A stretch of 64,000 bases of DNA from Pseudoduganella ginsengisoli (GCF_009720865.1 NZ_WNLA01000015.1:1-64000); one strand, 5' to 3'; shown: positions 25,619-34,686, counted from the stretch's first letter. Numbers and translations are program-made. Notes: generated by a model not told the origin, from the letters alone.

Positions 25619-27433
25619 TTACTCCAGTGGATAATCATCAGGGACCTGCACCGGCATGGCCAGCAGGATTTGCGCCATGCCCTTGCCCAGCGGATCATGG
25701 CGCAGCGATGCCATGCCGCCGCCATCGAGCGCCTGTTCGCAAACGAAATTGAACGCGTGGATGCCGGGCAGTTCATAACGCGTCACGTGGCCCTTAACCA
25801 GCGGCTGCAGCCAGCCTGCCACGGTCTGTTCCGTCAACAGCGCGCGCAATAACGGCACGTCTTGCGGACGGCGCGCGATGACGCCGATATTCGACGTGTC
25901 GCCCTTGTCGCCGCTGCGCGCATAGGCCAGTGCAATCAATGGCACGGTGCGCGGTGGCCGCAATGGCTGATGGTGCGTTTCGTGCGGGCCCTGCGGGTCT
26001 GGTATTGCCTCACTGGCCGGGACACGCTGCGTTTGAACAGGGCTATCGCATGCCGCATGCGCCGGTGCGGCAAAAGGCACATCGACTGGCTGCCCGCCGG
26101 CGTCCAGCAGCGCCACGCGGGCCGCCACCTTTTGCTTATCGATGGCAAACGCCATTTGACGCACCAGCGGCGCCACCGGTGGACGCCCCGCCGCGCCCGT
26201 GGTGCCGGGCGCCCACGACGTGGCTGCCGGCGCAATTTCACGTGCAAACAATTCCAGCGCGCGGCGCTCGCCGTGCGAGACGGCCAGCCACATCACGGCT
26301 TCAAAACCGTTGCCCTGCGCCGGCGCATACGGTTTGGCGCCGCCAACAATATCGGTATGCGTAGCCGTGTAATCAGCCATGCCGAGGCGCGAAAACATCA
26401 TGCGTGTCCGCTGCAAAATCGCGTCGGCCGTGCGCTGCGCCTTGGCGGCAGCGTCAAAGCCGATCACCGTCAGCTGGCCGGCACAGCGCCAGCCATCCAT
26501 GTACGTGAGGCAGACCTTGTACGTGGACGGCGGCGGCAAGCCCCGCGCGCCCCGCACTTCGACCGCGTGCTGCGCCACTTGCGTCGCCGTCACCGCCGTG
26601 AAATCGCACGTCACGTCCGGCAGCAGGTAGCGCGCCGGGTCGCCGATCTCGTACAGCAATTGCTCGGCCACAGCGACAGGCGTGACCAGCCCGCCGGTGC
26701 CGGGCGGCTTGGTGATGGTGAACACGCCGTCGCGGCGGCATTCAATGACGGGATAACCGCTGTTGGCCCAGTCAGGCACGGCTTCCCAGTCCGTATGCAA
26801 GCCGCCCACGCCCTGGCAGCCGCATTCAATCAAATGTCCGGCCAGACTGCCCGCCGCCAGCAAATCATAGCCGTCGTGCGGCCAGCCAAACGCGTGCAGC
26901 AACGGCCCCAAGGTGACAGCGCTGTCAACACAGCGGCCGGTAATCACCACTTGCGCCCCCGCATCCAGCGCAGCCTTAATGGGGAACGCGCCCAGGTAGG
27001 CATTGGCGCTGGCTGCCTGCGCGGGCAGCGCGGCGCCAACGCTTACCTGGGCGCGCAATTGCGGCAACTGCGGCAACACGTCATCGCCATCGACGACAGC
27101 GATGTTCACGGCAACGCCCAGTTCCTGCGCCAGCGCCTGCAGCGCCCGCGCACAGCCATGCGGGTTGACGCCGCCCGCATTGGCAACGACGCGGATGCCC
27201 TGCGCCAGCGCGGGCTTCAGCACGGCGCGCATGGCGACCGTGACGAAGTCTGTCGCATAGCCGGCATCGGCATCCTTGCTGTGTGCCTTGGCCAATAGGC
27301 CCATGGTGAGTTCGGCCAGGTAATCGAATACGAGAAAGTCAATGGCGCCTGACTGCACCAGCTGCACGGGTCCGGCCATGCTGTCGCCCCAGAAGCCGGA
27401 CGCCCCGCCGATCCGTACCACGTCTTTGTGCAT
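25619..27433 (-). CDS. atuA: acyclic terpene utilisation protein AtuA (DUF1446)
   Basis: A 604-residue protein with two parts. The large N-terminal DUF1446 domain (about 1-450) starts VVRIGGASGFWGDSMAG and contains NAGGVNPHGCA and the VVITGRCVDSAVTLGPL motif. The C-terminal AtuA ferredoxin-like-fold domain (about 500-604) has LAYARSGDKGDTSNIGVIAR. AtuA is required for citronellol growth in Pseudomonas, but its reaction is not established. It is the first gene of the minus-strand operon, with an AT-rich upstream region carrying an inverted repeat. Confidence 0.88.
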   Translation of the reverse strand: MHKDVVRIGGASGFWGDSMAGPVQLVQSGAIDFLVFDYLAELTMGLLAKAHSKDADAGYATDFVTVAMRAVLKPALAQGIRVVANAGGVNPHGCARALQALAQELGVAVNIAVVDGDDVLPQLPQLRAQVSVGAALPAQAASANAYLGAFPIKAALDAGAQVVITGRCVDSAVTLGPLLHAFGWPHDGYDLLAAGSLAGHLIECGCQGVGGLHTDWEAVPDWANSGYPVIECRRDGVFTITKPPGTGGLVTPVAVAEQLLYEIGDPARYLLPDVTCDFTAVTATQVAQHAVEVRGARGLPPPSTYKVCLTYMDGWRCAGQLTVIGFDAAAKAQRTADAILQRTRMMFSRLGMADYTATHTDIVGGAKPYAPAQGNGFEAVMWLAVSHGERRALELFAREIAPAATSWAPGTTGAAGRPPVAPLVRQMAFAIDKQKVAARVALLDAGGQPVDVPFAAPAHAACDSPVQTQRVPASEAIPDPQGPHETHHQPLRPPRTVPLIALAYARSGDKGDTSNIGVIARRPQDVPLLRALLTEQTVAGWLQPLVKGHVTRYELPGIHAFNFVCEQALDGGGMASLRHDPLGKGMAQILLAMPVQVPDDYPLE

Positions 27434-27471
27434 GCCAGTCCCATCCCATGGTTACGCGTTAGCAAAAATAT

Positions 27472-27487
27472 TAAAGCAATCGCTTTA
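27472..27487. promoter_or_regulatory. candidate operator upstream of atuA
   Basis: TAAAGC-AATC-GCTTTA is a six-bp-arm inverted repeat in an AT-rich stretch 39 bp upstream of the atuA start. It is a plausible site for the TetR regulator, but no second copy was found near that regulator's own start. Confidence 0.4.
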
Positions 27488-27586
27488 TTAAATCAAACAC
27501 TCACTGACTGAACATCCAAAAAGCCACAGTGGCGATGGCGGCGCCATGTAAAATGGCTTGCAAGAATGATTTCACGGGAATGCGCA

Positions 27587-28336
27587 ATGCGACTTGCAAC
27601 GCTGACGCGGCGAAGTGTGTTGCTGGCAGCGCTGGCTGTGCCAGCGTGCTGGGCAGAGCCGCCGTGGCCCGCCTCGGTCCAGCTGGGGTGTGCGGAAAAC
27701 GAGCCGATGACGGACACCGCGCTGGCCATCTTGCGCGAGGCGTACCGCCGCATCGGCATCAAGGTGGTGGGCGTGCCGATGCCGCCCGAACGGGCCGCTG
27801 CGGCCATTAACGCGGGCGAATTTTTTGGCGACGTGACCCACGTGGCCGGCATCGACGCCGTGTACCCCAACCTGGTGCGCGTGCCCGTTGCGCTGATGTC
27901 GTTCGATGCGCTGGCCTTTACGTATGGCCGCGATCTGCCGCTGCGCGCATGGCCCGACCTGCAGCCTTACCGCATTTGCATCCGGCGCGGCCTCAAGTCC
28001 ATAGAGAAAGCGACATCCAGTTTTCCGCAAGTGAGCATCGTCAGCCAGTCCGCCAATATCTTCAGCATGGTGAAGCTCGGCCGCTGCGATGTGGCCGTGC
28101 TGCCGGACACCGCATGGCTGGAATTGGAACGGCTCAATATCCGGGGCATGCGCACGCAAGATCCCCCGCTGCAGTCATGGCCGCTGTATCACTACGTGCA
28201 TAAGGCAAATGCGGCCGTGATCCCCGCGCTGACGCAGGCGCTGCAGGACATGCAGAAAAGCGGCTACCTGGCGGACCAGCAGGCGGGGTTTAACAAGCGC
28301 CTGCAGCAAGCGCGGCGCACGTTGTCGGGCGAATAG
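27587..28336 (+). CDS. periplasmic substrate-binding protein, family 3-like
   Basis: About 249 residues from the ATG at 27587 (an in-frame ATG at 27566 would add seven residues). The N-terminus MRLATLTRRSVLLAALAVPA is a Sec/Tat-like signal peptide. The body resembles bacterial extracellular solute-binding family 3 proteins: VQLGCAENEPMTDTALAILREA, then GEFFGDVTHVAGI and the closing tandem helices. No permease or ATPase is adjacent, so it may be an orphan sensor or a degenerate binding protein. It is divergent from atuA but no functional link is evident. Confidence 0.7.
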   Translation: MRLATLTRRSVLLAALAVPACWAEPPWPASVQLGCAENEPMTDTALAILREAYRRIGIKVVGVPMPPERAAAAINAGEFFGDVTHVAGIDAVYPNLVRVPVALMSFDALAFTYGRDLPLRAWPDLQPYRICIRRGLKSIEKATSSFPQVSIVSQSANIFSMVKLGRCDVAVLPDTAWLELERLNIRGMRTQDPPLQSWPLYHYVHKANAAVIPALTQALQDMQKSGYLADQQAGFNKRLQQARRTLSGE

Positions 28337-28354
28337 CGGCCAGCCGGGGATACC

Positions 28355-28555
28355 CTAGTCTGCGGCGCTGCCGCTTTCTTCATCCGGCGCGGCAGCATGC
28401 TTGACCTTGATGCCGCGCCGCGCCAGGCTTTCGCGCAGCAGAAATTCAATCTCCGCATTGACGCTGCGAAGATCGCGCGCGGCCAGACGCTGCAGTTCAT
28501 CCCACAGAGCAGGATCGATCCGCAGCGGGAAGGCTTTTTTCCCCGGGCTGGCCAT
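28355..28555 (-). CDS. Arc-type ribbon-helix-helix DNA-binding protein
   Basis: A 66-residue protein with the Arc/MetJ signature KAFPLRIDPALWDELQRLA followed by SVNAEIEFLLRESLARRG. It starts 12 bases after the SPFH gene stop with an AGG ribosome-binding site and is surely co-transcribed with it. The palindrome plus extra half-site upstream of the pair at 29480-29505 is a good autoregulatory target for such a dimer. Confidence 0.85.
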   Translation of the reverse strand: MASPGKKAFPLRIDPALWDELQRLAARDLRSVNAEIEFLLRESLARRGIKVKHAAAPDEESGSAAD

Positions 28556-28567
28556 GGCAAGCAGCCT

Positions 28568-29446
28568 TTAGTTGTACAAGGTGCCGGCGTTGATGATGGG
28601 TTGCGCTTCCTTGTCGGAACACAGCACCACCAGCAAATTGCTGACCATGGCCGCCTTGCGCTCTGCATCGAGTTCCACGATTTCGCGCTCGGCCAGGCTT
28701 TTCAGCGCAGATTCCACCATGCTGACGGCGCCGTGGACGATCTTGCTGCGGGCGCTGATGATGGCTTCGGCCTGCTGGCGGCGCAGCATCACCTGGGCAA
28801 TTTCAGGCGAGTACGCAAGGTGCGTCAGCTTCGCATCCAGTACTTCCACGCCGGCCGCATCAAAGCGGGCTTGCAATTCCTCCCGCAGCGCATGGGCCAC
28901 TTCATCCATGCCGGCACGCAGCGTGGTTTCGCCGGCCGCCAAATCTTCGCCTTCGTCGTACGCGTATTGCGACGCCAGGTGGCGCAGCGCGGCTTCGCCC
29001 TGCACCGGCACATAGCGCTCGAAATCATCGACATCAAACAGCGCCTGCGCCGTATCGCGCACGCGCCACACGACAGCCGCGCCGATTTCCACAGGATTGC
29101 CGCGCTTGTCGTTGACTTTCAGTGTCGGCAAGTTGAAGTTGCGCGCCCGCACCGACAGCTTGCGCTTGCGGTACAGCGGGCACGCCCAGCGCAAGCCTTC
29201 GCTGCGGTCGGTGCCGACGTATTTACCGAACAGCAGCAAGATCGCGCTTTCATTCGGCTGCAGCATGTACAGGCCGGGAACCATGAAAATGCCGCCGCCC
29301 GCCATCAGCAGGAACAGCAAGATGCCAAGGGGCCCGCCGCGCAAGGCGGCGAGACTGCCGAGGATCAGCGCGACGGCAGCAAACGCCGCAAGATAACCAT
29401 TGTAGGAAGTAAAACTGTGTTCACGCCTGGGGTTTGCGGTAGACAT
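28568..29446 (-). CDS. SPFH/band 7 domain membrane protein
   Basis: A 292-residue membrane-anchored protein. N-terminal hydrophobic segments (about 20-65, GYLAAFAAVALILGSLAALR then GILLFLLMAGGGIFMVPGLY) precede the SPFH domain (about 70-245, GSEGLRWACPLYRKRKLSVRA in the sequence with variation, GAAVVWRVRDTAQALFDVDDFE) and a coiled-coil tail. Such proteins scaffold membrane microdomains. I start it at 29446 because GAGGA lies just upstream; the longer frame from 29470 lacks this. It pairs with the ribbon-helix-helix gene. Confidence 0.85.
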   Translation of the reverse strand: MSTANPRREHSFTSYNGYLAAFAAVALILGSLAALRGGPLGILLFLLMAGGGIFMVPGLYMLQPNESAILLLFGKYVGTDRSEGLRWACPLYRKRKLSVRARNFNLPTLKVNDKRGNPVEIGAAVVWRVRDTAQALFDVDDFERYVPVQGEAALRHLASQYAYDEGEDLAAGETTLRAGMDEVAHALREELQARFDAAGVEVLDAKLTHLAYSPEIAQVMLRRQQAEAIISARSKIVHGAVSMVESALKSLAEREIVELDAERKAAMVSNLLVVLCSDKEAQPIINAGTLYN

Positions 29447-29479
29447 GCTGGAGTCCTCGGTTAACATCAAATAAGCATC

Positions 29480-29505
29480 AAAGTGATATCACTTTAGGAT
29501 CACTT
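29480..29505. promoter_or_regulatory. palindromic half-site array, candidate ribbon-helix-helix operator
   Basis: AAAGTGATATCACTTT at 29480-29495 is a perfect 16-bp palindrome, followed after three bases by a further GATCACTT half-site. It lies between the divergent SPFH gene and the binding-protein gene at 29590. Arrays of short half-sites are typical for Arc/MetJ-type dimers. Confidence 0.6.
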
Positions 29506-29589
29506 CTTTATGTTGTCAAGAAACTTTGATTTCGCACAGAAAGCATGGGCTACAATCGTTATCCATCCCCTCTGGAGTGCGGCATCACC

Positions 29590-30384
29590 ATGCTGACGAT
29601 CATTCGTGCCTTTGTCGTGTTGCTGCTGGCGCTGCTGGCCCTGCACTGCCAGGCGCAGCCAGTCGAGTTCCGCGTCGCGTTTGAAGACAAGGATAGTTAC
29701 GACCATACCGGCAACGGGTCGGTCGTGCCCGAACATCCGGGGGTGCTGGTGGAACTGGTGGCCATGATTCCGGCACGGGTGCCGAATTTGCGCATCACCT
29801 TCTCGCGCAAGCCATGGGCGCGCTGCCTGGCCGAGCTGGAAGTGGGTGCAGTGGACGCCATCTTTTCCAGCAGCTTCAAGCCGGAACGGCAAAAGACCGG
29901 CATGTATCCGATGGCCGATGGCAAACCCGACCGGCGCTACCGCATGGACACAAAATCCTACAGCTTGTACAAGTTGCGTGAAACGCCGCTGGAATGGGAT
30001 GGAACAGCGTTCAGCCATGTGCAGCAAGGCGTCATTGCCATGCGCGGCTACGCGATCATCGATGACTTGAAGAAGTCCGGCGTCCCCGTCATGGAAGCCA
30101 ACAGCCCGGACGATGCCTTCCGCATGCTGCTGGCCGGCCGCGCCGACGGCTTTGCACATTTGACTGATTTCGGCGACTTGACGCTGCGCCGCAAGCCCGA
30201 ACTGGACCGCGTCGTCAAACTGCCGATGCCATTGGCGACCCGCGATTACTACCTGCAAATCAGCCACCAGTTCAATGCCCGCCACCCGGAGCTGGCGCCG
30301 AAAATATGGAAGGCGCTGGCAGAGGCGCGCCAGGCGGAAGGGGAACGCCTGGCGGCCAAGTACCTGAAGCTCTACGCCGAATGA
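29590..30384 (+). CDS. periplasmic substrate-binding protein, family 3-like
   Basis: About 264 residues from the ATG at 29590; the upstream in-frame ATG at 29545 would put extra residues before a clear signal peptide (MLTIIRAFVVLLLALLALHC, cleavage near QAQ). The mature part resembles polar amino-acid-type binding proteins (VEFRVAFEDKDSYDHTG, AVDAIFSSSFKPERQKTGMY, AFRMLLAGRADGFAH). There is no transporter partner nearby. Many Oxalobacteraceae carry numerous such orphan proteins. The ligand is unknown. Confidence 0.72.
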   Translation: MLTIIRAFVVLLLALLALHCQAQPVEFRVAFEDKDSYDHTGNGSVVPEHPGVLVELVAMIPARVPNLRITFSRKPWARCLAELEVGAVDAIFSSSFKPERQKTGMYPMADGKPDRRYRMDTKSYSLYKLRETPLEWDGTAFSHVQQGVIAMRGYAIIDDLKKSGVPVMEANSPDDAFRMLLAGRADGFAHLTDFGDLTLRRKPELDRVVKLPMPLATRDYYLQISHQFNARHPELAPKIWKALAEARQAEGERLAAKYLKLYAE

Positions 30385-30400
30385 CGCCGGCCATCCCCCA

Positions 30401-31777
30401 TCAGAACCCCTCCATCCGCGCCGTATCCGGCGTGAAGTTCGCCGCAGTCAGGCCGCCCGCGTTGATTTCGGGAGGACGCGCATTGGTCATCTTGTCCGTC
30501 ATGTAGGCGCCCGATTCCAGGTCGTGGTAAATCGACGTGGTGTTGATGTAAATGCCCGCGTCATGCGCATGAAAGTAATTGACCATGCCGACCCGCCACA
30601 GCTTGCCCCGCCCATCGTAGTTATCAGCCATCACGCCATTCCACGTATCTTCATCGATATACATGACCCTCCGGCTGTACTGGTGGCGGTAGCCGCTTTT
30701 CAGCTTCGCTTCCAGCACCCACACGCGCCGCAGCTCGTAGCGCATGTAATCGGCATTGACGTGGTGCGGCGTCAGCAAGTCCGCATACTTGACGCTGGCT
30801 TGCTGGATGCGGAACGCATTGAACGGCACCACCATTTCCCGCTTGCCCGCGATGGTCCATTCATAGCGTTCCGGCGAACCATTGAACAGGCGGTCGTCAT
30901 CGATGGTGCGGAAGCCGCCCGGCCCCTGCGGCATGTCGAAGCCATAGGACGGCAATTGCCGCACGCGGCGCGTACCGGGGCTGTACACGTAGCCGAGGCG
31001 GGGCTGCTTCTGGTTGTTGTAATACTCTTCGCCGACGACGATTTCTCCTTTCTGCCGCTCCGGCAACAGGGTCTTGGTTTTGAAGTACGCGTACAGCCCG
31101 TCCGTGCGGCTTTTCGCATTGGCTTTGAAGCCGGGCAGGAACACCTGGAAGTCCACTTTGCCCCATGCGATTTCCCCGTTTGGATACACGACGGCCTGGT
31201 CTTGCTGCGCGCGGTACGTGGACACGGAACCGGCCAGCAAATGGTTCCACAACAGTTCAAGCCCGCTTTTCGGAATCGGGAATGGCGGCGCGCCATTGGC
31301 CGCATGCAGTCCCGCGCCGCCGTCGGCCAGTTCCGCTTTTTCCGCATTTTCCTTCGCCGCCTTGCACAGCGGCGCCGGATAGCCAAAGTCGCGGTGCGTC
31401 GGATAGACGGGAATGCGGAACGTGGCCGGGTACTTTTGCAGCAACGCTTTCTGCCCTTCCGACAGCTTGTCCGCATACGCCTGCATATTTTTTGCCGTGA
31501 TGACGTACAGCGGTTTTTCCGCCGCATACGGGTCGCCGTATTTGTCGCCGGCCCTGGCGGCATCGGCCGGCGCAGTGGTCCCGCCACTGCCCCCGCTTGT
31601 GCTCCACCGCCCGCTGAATTCCGGAATCGCGCCATCCTTGCTGCCGGCCCGCTCCGCCCCCATGCACGTCAGCTCATTGCCCAGCGACGCAATTTCCTGC
31701 GCCGTCGGCCGGCTCTGGGCCAGTGCGCCGAACGCTATGCATCCAATCCCGGCCACCACCATTGTTTTGCTACGCAT
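30401..31777 (-). CDS. DUF1329 family exported protein
   Basis: A 458-residue exported protein with signal peptide (MRSKTMVVAGIGCIAFGALA) and the DUF1329 body (LLQKYPATFRIPVYPTHRDF, PGTRRVRQLPSYGFDMPQGP, RVMYIDEDTWNGVMADNYDG). The family has a LolB-like outer-membrane fold and is often encoded with hydrophobic-substrate catabolic genes. It is the third gene of amidohydrolase-Rieske-DUF1329 on the minus strand, with a GGAGGAGA ribosome-binding site, and may help uptake of a hydrophobic substrate. Confidence 0.85.
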   Translation of the reverse strand: MRSKTMVVAGIGCIAFGALAQSRPTAQEIASLGNELTCMGAERAGSKDGAIPEFSGRWSTSGGSGGTTAPADAARAGDKYGDPYAAEKPLYVITAKNMQAYADKLSEGQKALLQKYPATFRIPVYPTHRDFGYPAPLCKAAKENAEKAELADGGAGLHAANGAPPFPIPKSGLELLWNHLLAGSVSTYRAQQDQAVVYPNGEIAWGKVDFQVFLPGFKANAKSRTDGLYAYFKTKTLLPERQKGEIVVGEEYYNNQKQPRLGYVYSPGTRRVRQLPSYGFDMPQGPGGFRTIDDDRLFNGSPERYEWTIAGKREMVVPFNAFRIQQASVKYADLLTPHHVNADYMRYELRRVWVLEAKLKSGYRHQYSRRVMYIDEDTWNGVMADNYDGRGKLWRVGMVNYFHAHDAGIYINTTSIYHDLESGAYMTDKMTNARPPEINAGGLTAANFTPDTARMEGF

Positions 31778-31804
31778 CGTGTCTCCTCCAGCGTGTCGGC
31801 TGCA

Positions 31805-32782
31805 TTATTCAAAGTACTGGCGCGCATACTCCCGGTACTGGTATATCGGCCCGTCACCGCCGCACAGCCTTGGCTTCAGCAAGTGTTTTTTATAGTCCAG
31901 CACTTTGAAGTCCTGGCTCACTTCATATGCGAAGCGCTCCAGCCATGGCTTGCCGATCATTTCATTGGCGGCCTGGCTGCCCAGGTCTTTCACGTACAGG
32001 CGCGCCTTCTGGATAAAGCGCTCATGATCGACCGGGGTGGCGGAGATGACGAAGTTCGTGGCCCAGCCCTGCCCTGCAAACAATTGGTTGATGGCCGTGA
32101 CGCCCGTGAAATTCACTTCAAACGTATCGATGGGGAATTGCTCGGCTTCCGGGTCGATCGCGTAATGCACGGTCAGTCCATGGCCTTGCTGCTCCATCTT
32201 TTTCATCGTGGGCATCTTCGATGCGCCGTGCAGCTGCACGATGTGCGCCGTGTCGAACAGGTTTTCAAACAGGTCGCGGTATGGCGCCGTGCTTTCCCAC
32301 GTCCGGGTTTCAAACAGGATCCATTTGTCTTTTTGCAGCGCCGTGCTGGCATAGGGTTCAAAGTCCGGGGCGCCGCCTTGCGGGTGGTGCCACATCATGA
32401 CCATGCCATCGACTTCGCGGGTCGGGTGCAGCGCCAGGCCCAAGGTGCGCGATGGCGGCACTGCCGCATACGGGATACTGGTGCAGTGGCCTTCGCCGCC
32501 ATCGAACGTCCATTTGTGGAATGGACACGTGATGGCGCCGTCCTTGATGCAGCCGTCGCTGGACGCCAGGTGCGCGCCCAGGTGCGGGCAATAGGCATCA
32601 GTTACCTGCGCACGGCCTGCAGCGGTGCGGTAGACGATCAGCTGCTGGTTCAGGAAACTGACCGGCAGCATCGCGCCGTCGCTGATTTCGTGGGCATCCG
32701 CCACGCAGTACCAGCCGCGCGGGAAGGGATCGTTGGCATGGGGCGAGCGGAATTTCATGGGGATGGGGGCGAGTTCAGGCAT
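31805..32782 (-). CDS. Rieske non-heme iron oxygenase, alpha-subunit type
   Basis: A 325-residue oxygenase. The Rieske 2Fe-2S site is visible as CPHLGAHLA and CPFHKW (about residues 65-90). The mononuclear iron site appears as ENLFDTAHIVQLHGA, with the conserved Asp and His residues. The length and N-terminus FPRGWYCVADAHEI resemble single-component steroid or alkaloid-type Rieske monooxygenases, but the substrate is not clear. It lies 27 bp upstream of the DUF1329 gene and needs a reductase that is not encoded here. Confidence 0.85.
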   Translation of the reverse strand: MPELAPIPMKFRSPHANDPFPRGWYCVADAHEISDGAMLPVSFLNQQLIVYRTAAGRAQVTDAYCPHLGAHLASSDGCIKDGAITCPFHKWTFDGGEGHCTSIPYAAVPPSRTLGLALHPTREVDGMVMMWHHPQGGAPDFEPYASTALQKDKWILFETRTWESTAPYRDLFENLFDTAHIVQLHGASKMPTMKKMEQQGHGLTVHYAIDPEAEQFPIDTFEVNFTGVTAINQLFAGQGWATNFVISATPVDHERFIQKARLYVKDLGSQAANEMIGKPWLERFAYEVSQDFKVLDYKKHLLKPRLCGGDGPIYQYREYARQYFE

Positions 32783-32820
32783 TGCTGTGTTCCTTTCGTG
32801 TAGGTGTGGTCAAGACGTTT

Positions 32821-34545
32821 TCAGCCACGGGACTGCACAGCGTTCGGGCCCAGCAGCTGCCCCGGATACGCTTGCGTGAATTTGCCGTTCTCAAACGTCG
32901 GCACCCCGTTCACCAGTGTCAGCCGCACTGGCGCCGCGTCGCGTGTCCAGCGCCAGCCATGTCCACCCTTCCCGTCCGGCACGTCATACACTTTCTTCAT
33001 GTCGCGGTGCGCGATTTCATCGAGGTGGAATACCGTGATGTCGGCCCGCTTGCCCGCCTTGAGTTCACCCCGGTCGGCCAGCGCAAAATGCCTGGCCAGC
33101 TTGCCGGTCTGGACATGCACGGCCTGCTCCAGCGTCAGCGCCCCCGTCGCCTTGACAAAGTGCGTGAACAGCCGCATGTTTTCACCGCCGCCGCACAGCA
33201 TCTGGCCATGCGCGCCCGCATCGCTGACATTGCCCACCGTGTACGGATCCTTCAGCAGGCGCACGACGGTTTCTTCATCGATGTCGAACGGCGCCAGGTG
33301 CACAGTCGATTGCAAGCCGTTTTCCAGCAGCCAGTCCGCCATCGCGTCGGACGCATGCACGCCGCGCTGCTTCGCGAAATCCGCCACTGACAGCTTGACC
33401 GGGCCCGCGCCATTTTCAGAGTTCAGCAAATGCAAATCCTGCGGCCGCGCCATCGGCGAATGGCGCCACGCTGCAACATCCCACGAATGGCGTGCGCGGG
33501 CCCGCCACGCCGGGTCGCTCAGCAGCGCGCGTTTGGCCGCCTCGGTTTCCGCCAGCACCACTTCATGCCACACATAGTCATTCGACTGCGCGAAGATCAG
33601 CGAACGGTTCACGCTCAATGTGTACGTGGGCGATACGTGCGCAAATCCCGTCCAGAAATCGCGTCCTTCTTTCTTGAAGCGCTCGTGCATGTCCAGCATC
33701 GGCGCCTGGATATCCTTTTGGAACATCAACGTTGGCACACCGGCCCACTGCACGCGCACCGGCAAGCCTTCGCACAGGCGGGCAATGCGCTCCGTTGCCT
33801 GCGGTCCCGTCTTGCGCATGAAGGTATCGACGATCACTTGCAGCGACGTGCCCGGATAGCGTGCCAGCACGGCAATCAGCGCGCGCATTTCATGGTCATC
33901 GGCCAGCAGCGATGGCACCGGACGGTCATCGCCGTCATGGTCATGCAAGTTCGACGACAAGCCCAATGCGCCCGCTTTTAACGCCTCTTCCAGCATGGCC
34001 GCCATGCGCGCGGTTTCTTCTTTGGTGGCGGCGCGGTTCCACGCATCCATGCCCAGCACGGCAAGGCGCAGCGCGATGTGGCCCACGTAGGCCGCGATGT
34101 TGGTCGATACCTGCACATTGGACGCCAGCGATTGCCTGTATTCCGGCCAGTCCGACCAGTTCCACGGCAAGTTGCCGGCGAATGGCTCCGTGGGGATATC
34201 TTCAAAGAAGGAAAAGATTTTCACCATTTCCATTTGCACTTGTTTATCTGGATGCACTGGCGCCACGGAAAAGCCGCAATTGCCCATGATGCACGTGGTG
34301 ACGCCATAACCTGGCAGCGGGTCCAGGTCCGGCTGCCACCACATCGTGCCGTCGTAGTGCGTATGCGATTCGATAAAGCCCGGCGTCACGCAGCAGCCCG
34401 CGACGTCGATGATGCGCTCGCCCCGATGCGGCAAATCGCGGCCGATTTCAGCGATGGTCTCACCCTTCACCCGCACATCGGCCACATAGCCCGCGTCGCC
34501 CGTACCGTCGATGACCACGCCGCCCCGAATCAAAAAGTCCGTCAT
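32821..34545 (-). CDS. N-acyl-D-amino-acid deacylase-like amidohydrolase
   Basis: A 574-residue metal-dependent hydrolase of the amidohydrolase superfamily. It begins FLIRGGVVIDGTGDAGYVAD and holds the HTHYDG metal motif (GFIESHTHYDG), a LSSNLHDHDGDD segment, SDAGAHGQM near the C-terminal Asp ligand, and the closing VNGVPTFENGKFT. The family includes D-aminoacylases and many hydrolases of unknown substrate. It is the first gene of the minus-strand operon, directly divergent from the HTH regulator, with a GAGGAGA ribosome-binding site. Confidence 0.84.
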   Translation of the reverse strand: MTDFLIRGGVVIDGTGDAGYVADVRVKGETIAEIGRDLPHRGERIIDVAGCCVTPGFIESHTHYDGTMWWQPDLDPLPGYGVTTCIMGNCGFSVAPVHPDKQVQMEMVKIFSFFEDIPTEPFAGNLPWNWSDWPEYRQSLASNVQVSTNIAAYVGHIALRLAVLGMDAWNRAATKEETARMAAMLEEALKAGALGLSSNLHDHDGDDRPVPSLLADDHEMRALIAVLARYPGTSLQVIVDTFMRKTGPQATERIARLCEGLPVRVQWAGVPTLMFQKDIQAPMLDMHERFKKEGRDFWTGFAHVSPTYTLSVNRSLIFAQSNDYVWHEVVLAETEAAKRALLSDPAWRARARHSWDVAAWRHSPMARPQDLHLLNSENGAGPVKLSVADFAKQRGVHASDAMADWLLENGLQSTVHLAPFDIDEETVVRLLKDPYTVGNVSDAGAHGQMLCGGGENMRLFTHFVKATGALTLEQAVHVQTGKLARHFALADRGELKAGKRADITVFHLDEIAHRDMKKVYDVPDGKGGHGWRWTRDAAPVRLTLVNGVPTFENGKFTQAYPGQLLGPNAVQSRG

Positions 34546-34632
34546 GTTGCTGTCTCCTCGTTGGTTTTGTTGCGTTTTTAATCAAGTGCCAGGCCATGGT
34601 ATTTCGGGCGGTTTTTTCGTGGTAAATTTCAT

Positions 34633-34659
34633 AAAAAGGATCACAGATTGATCCTTTTT
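34633..34659. promoter_or_regulatory. inverted repeat between divergent amidohydrolase and HTH regulator genes
   Basis: Perfect 11-bp arms AAAAAGGATCA and TGATCCTTTTT separated by five bases. It lies 28 bp upstream of the regulator start and 88 bp upstream of the amidohydrolase start. It fits a shared operator, although the T-run also gives it a terminator-like appearance. Confidence 0.55.
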
Positions 34660-34686
34660 TGTTCACAGCATGGGGAGAAAGCACGC

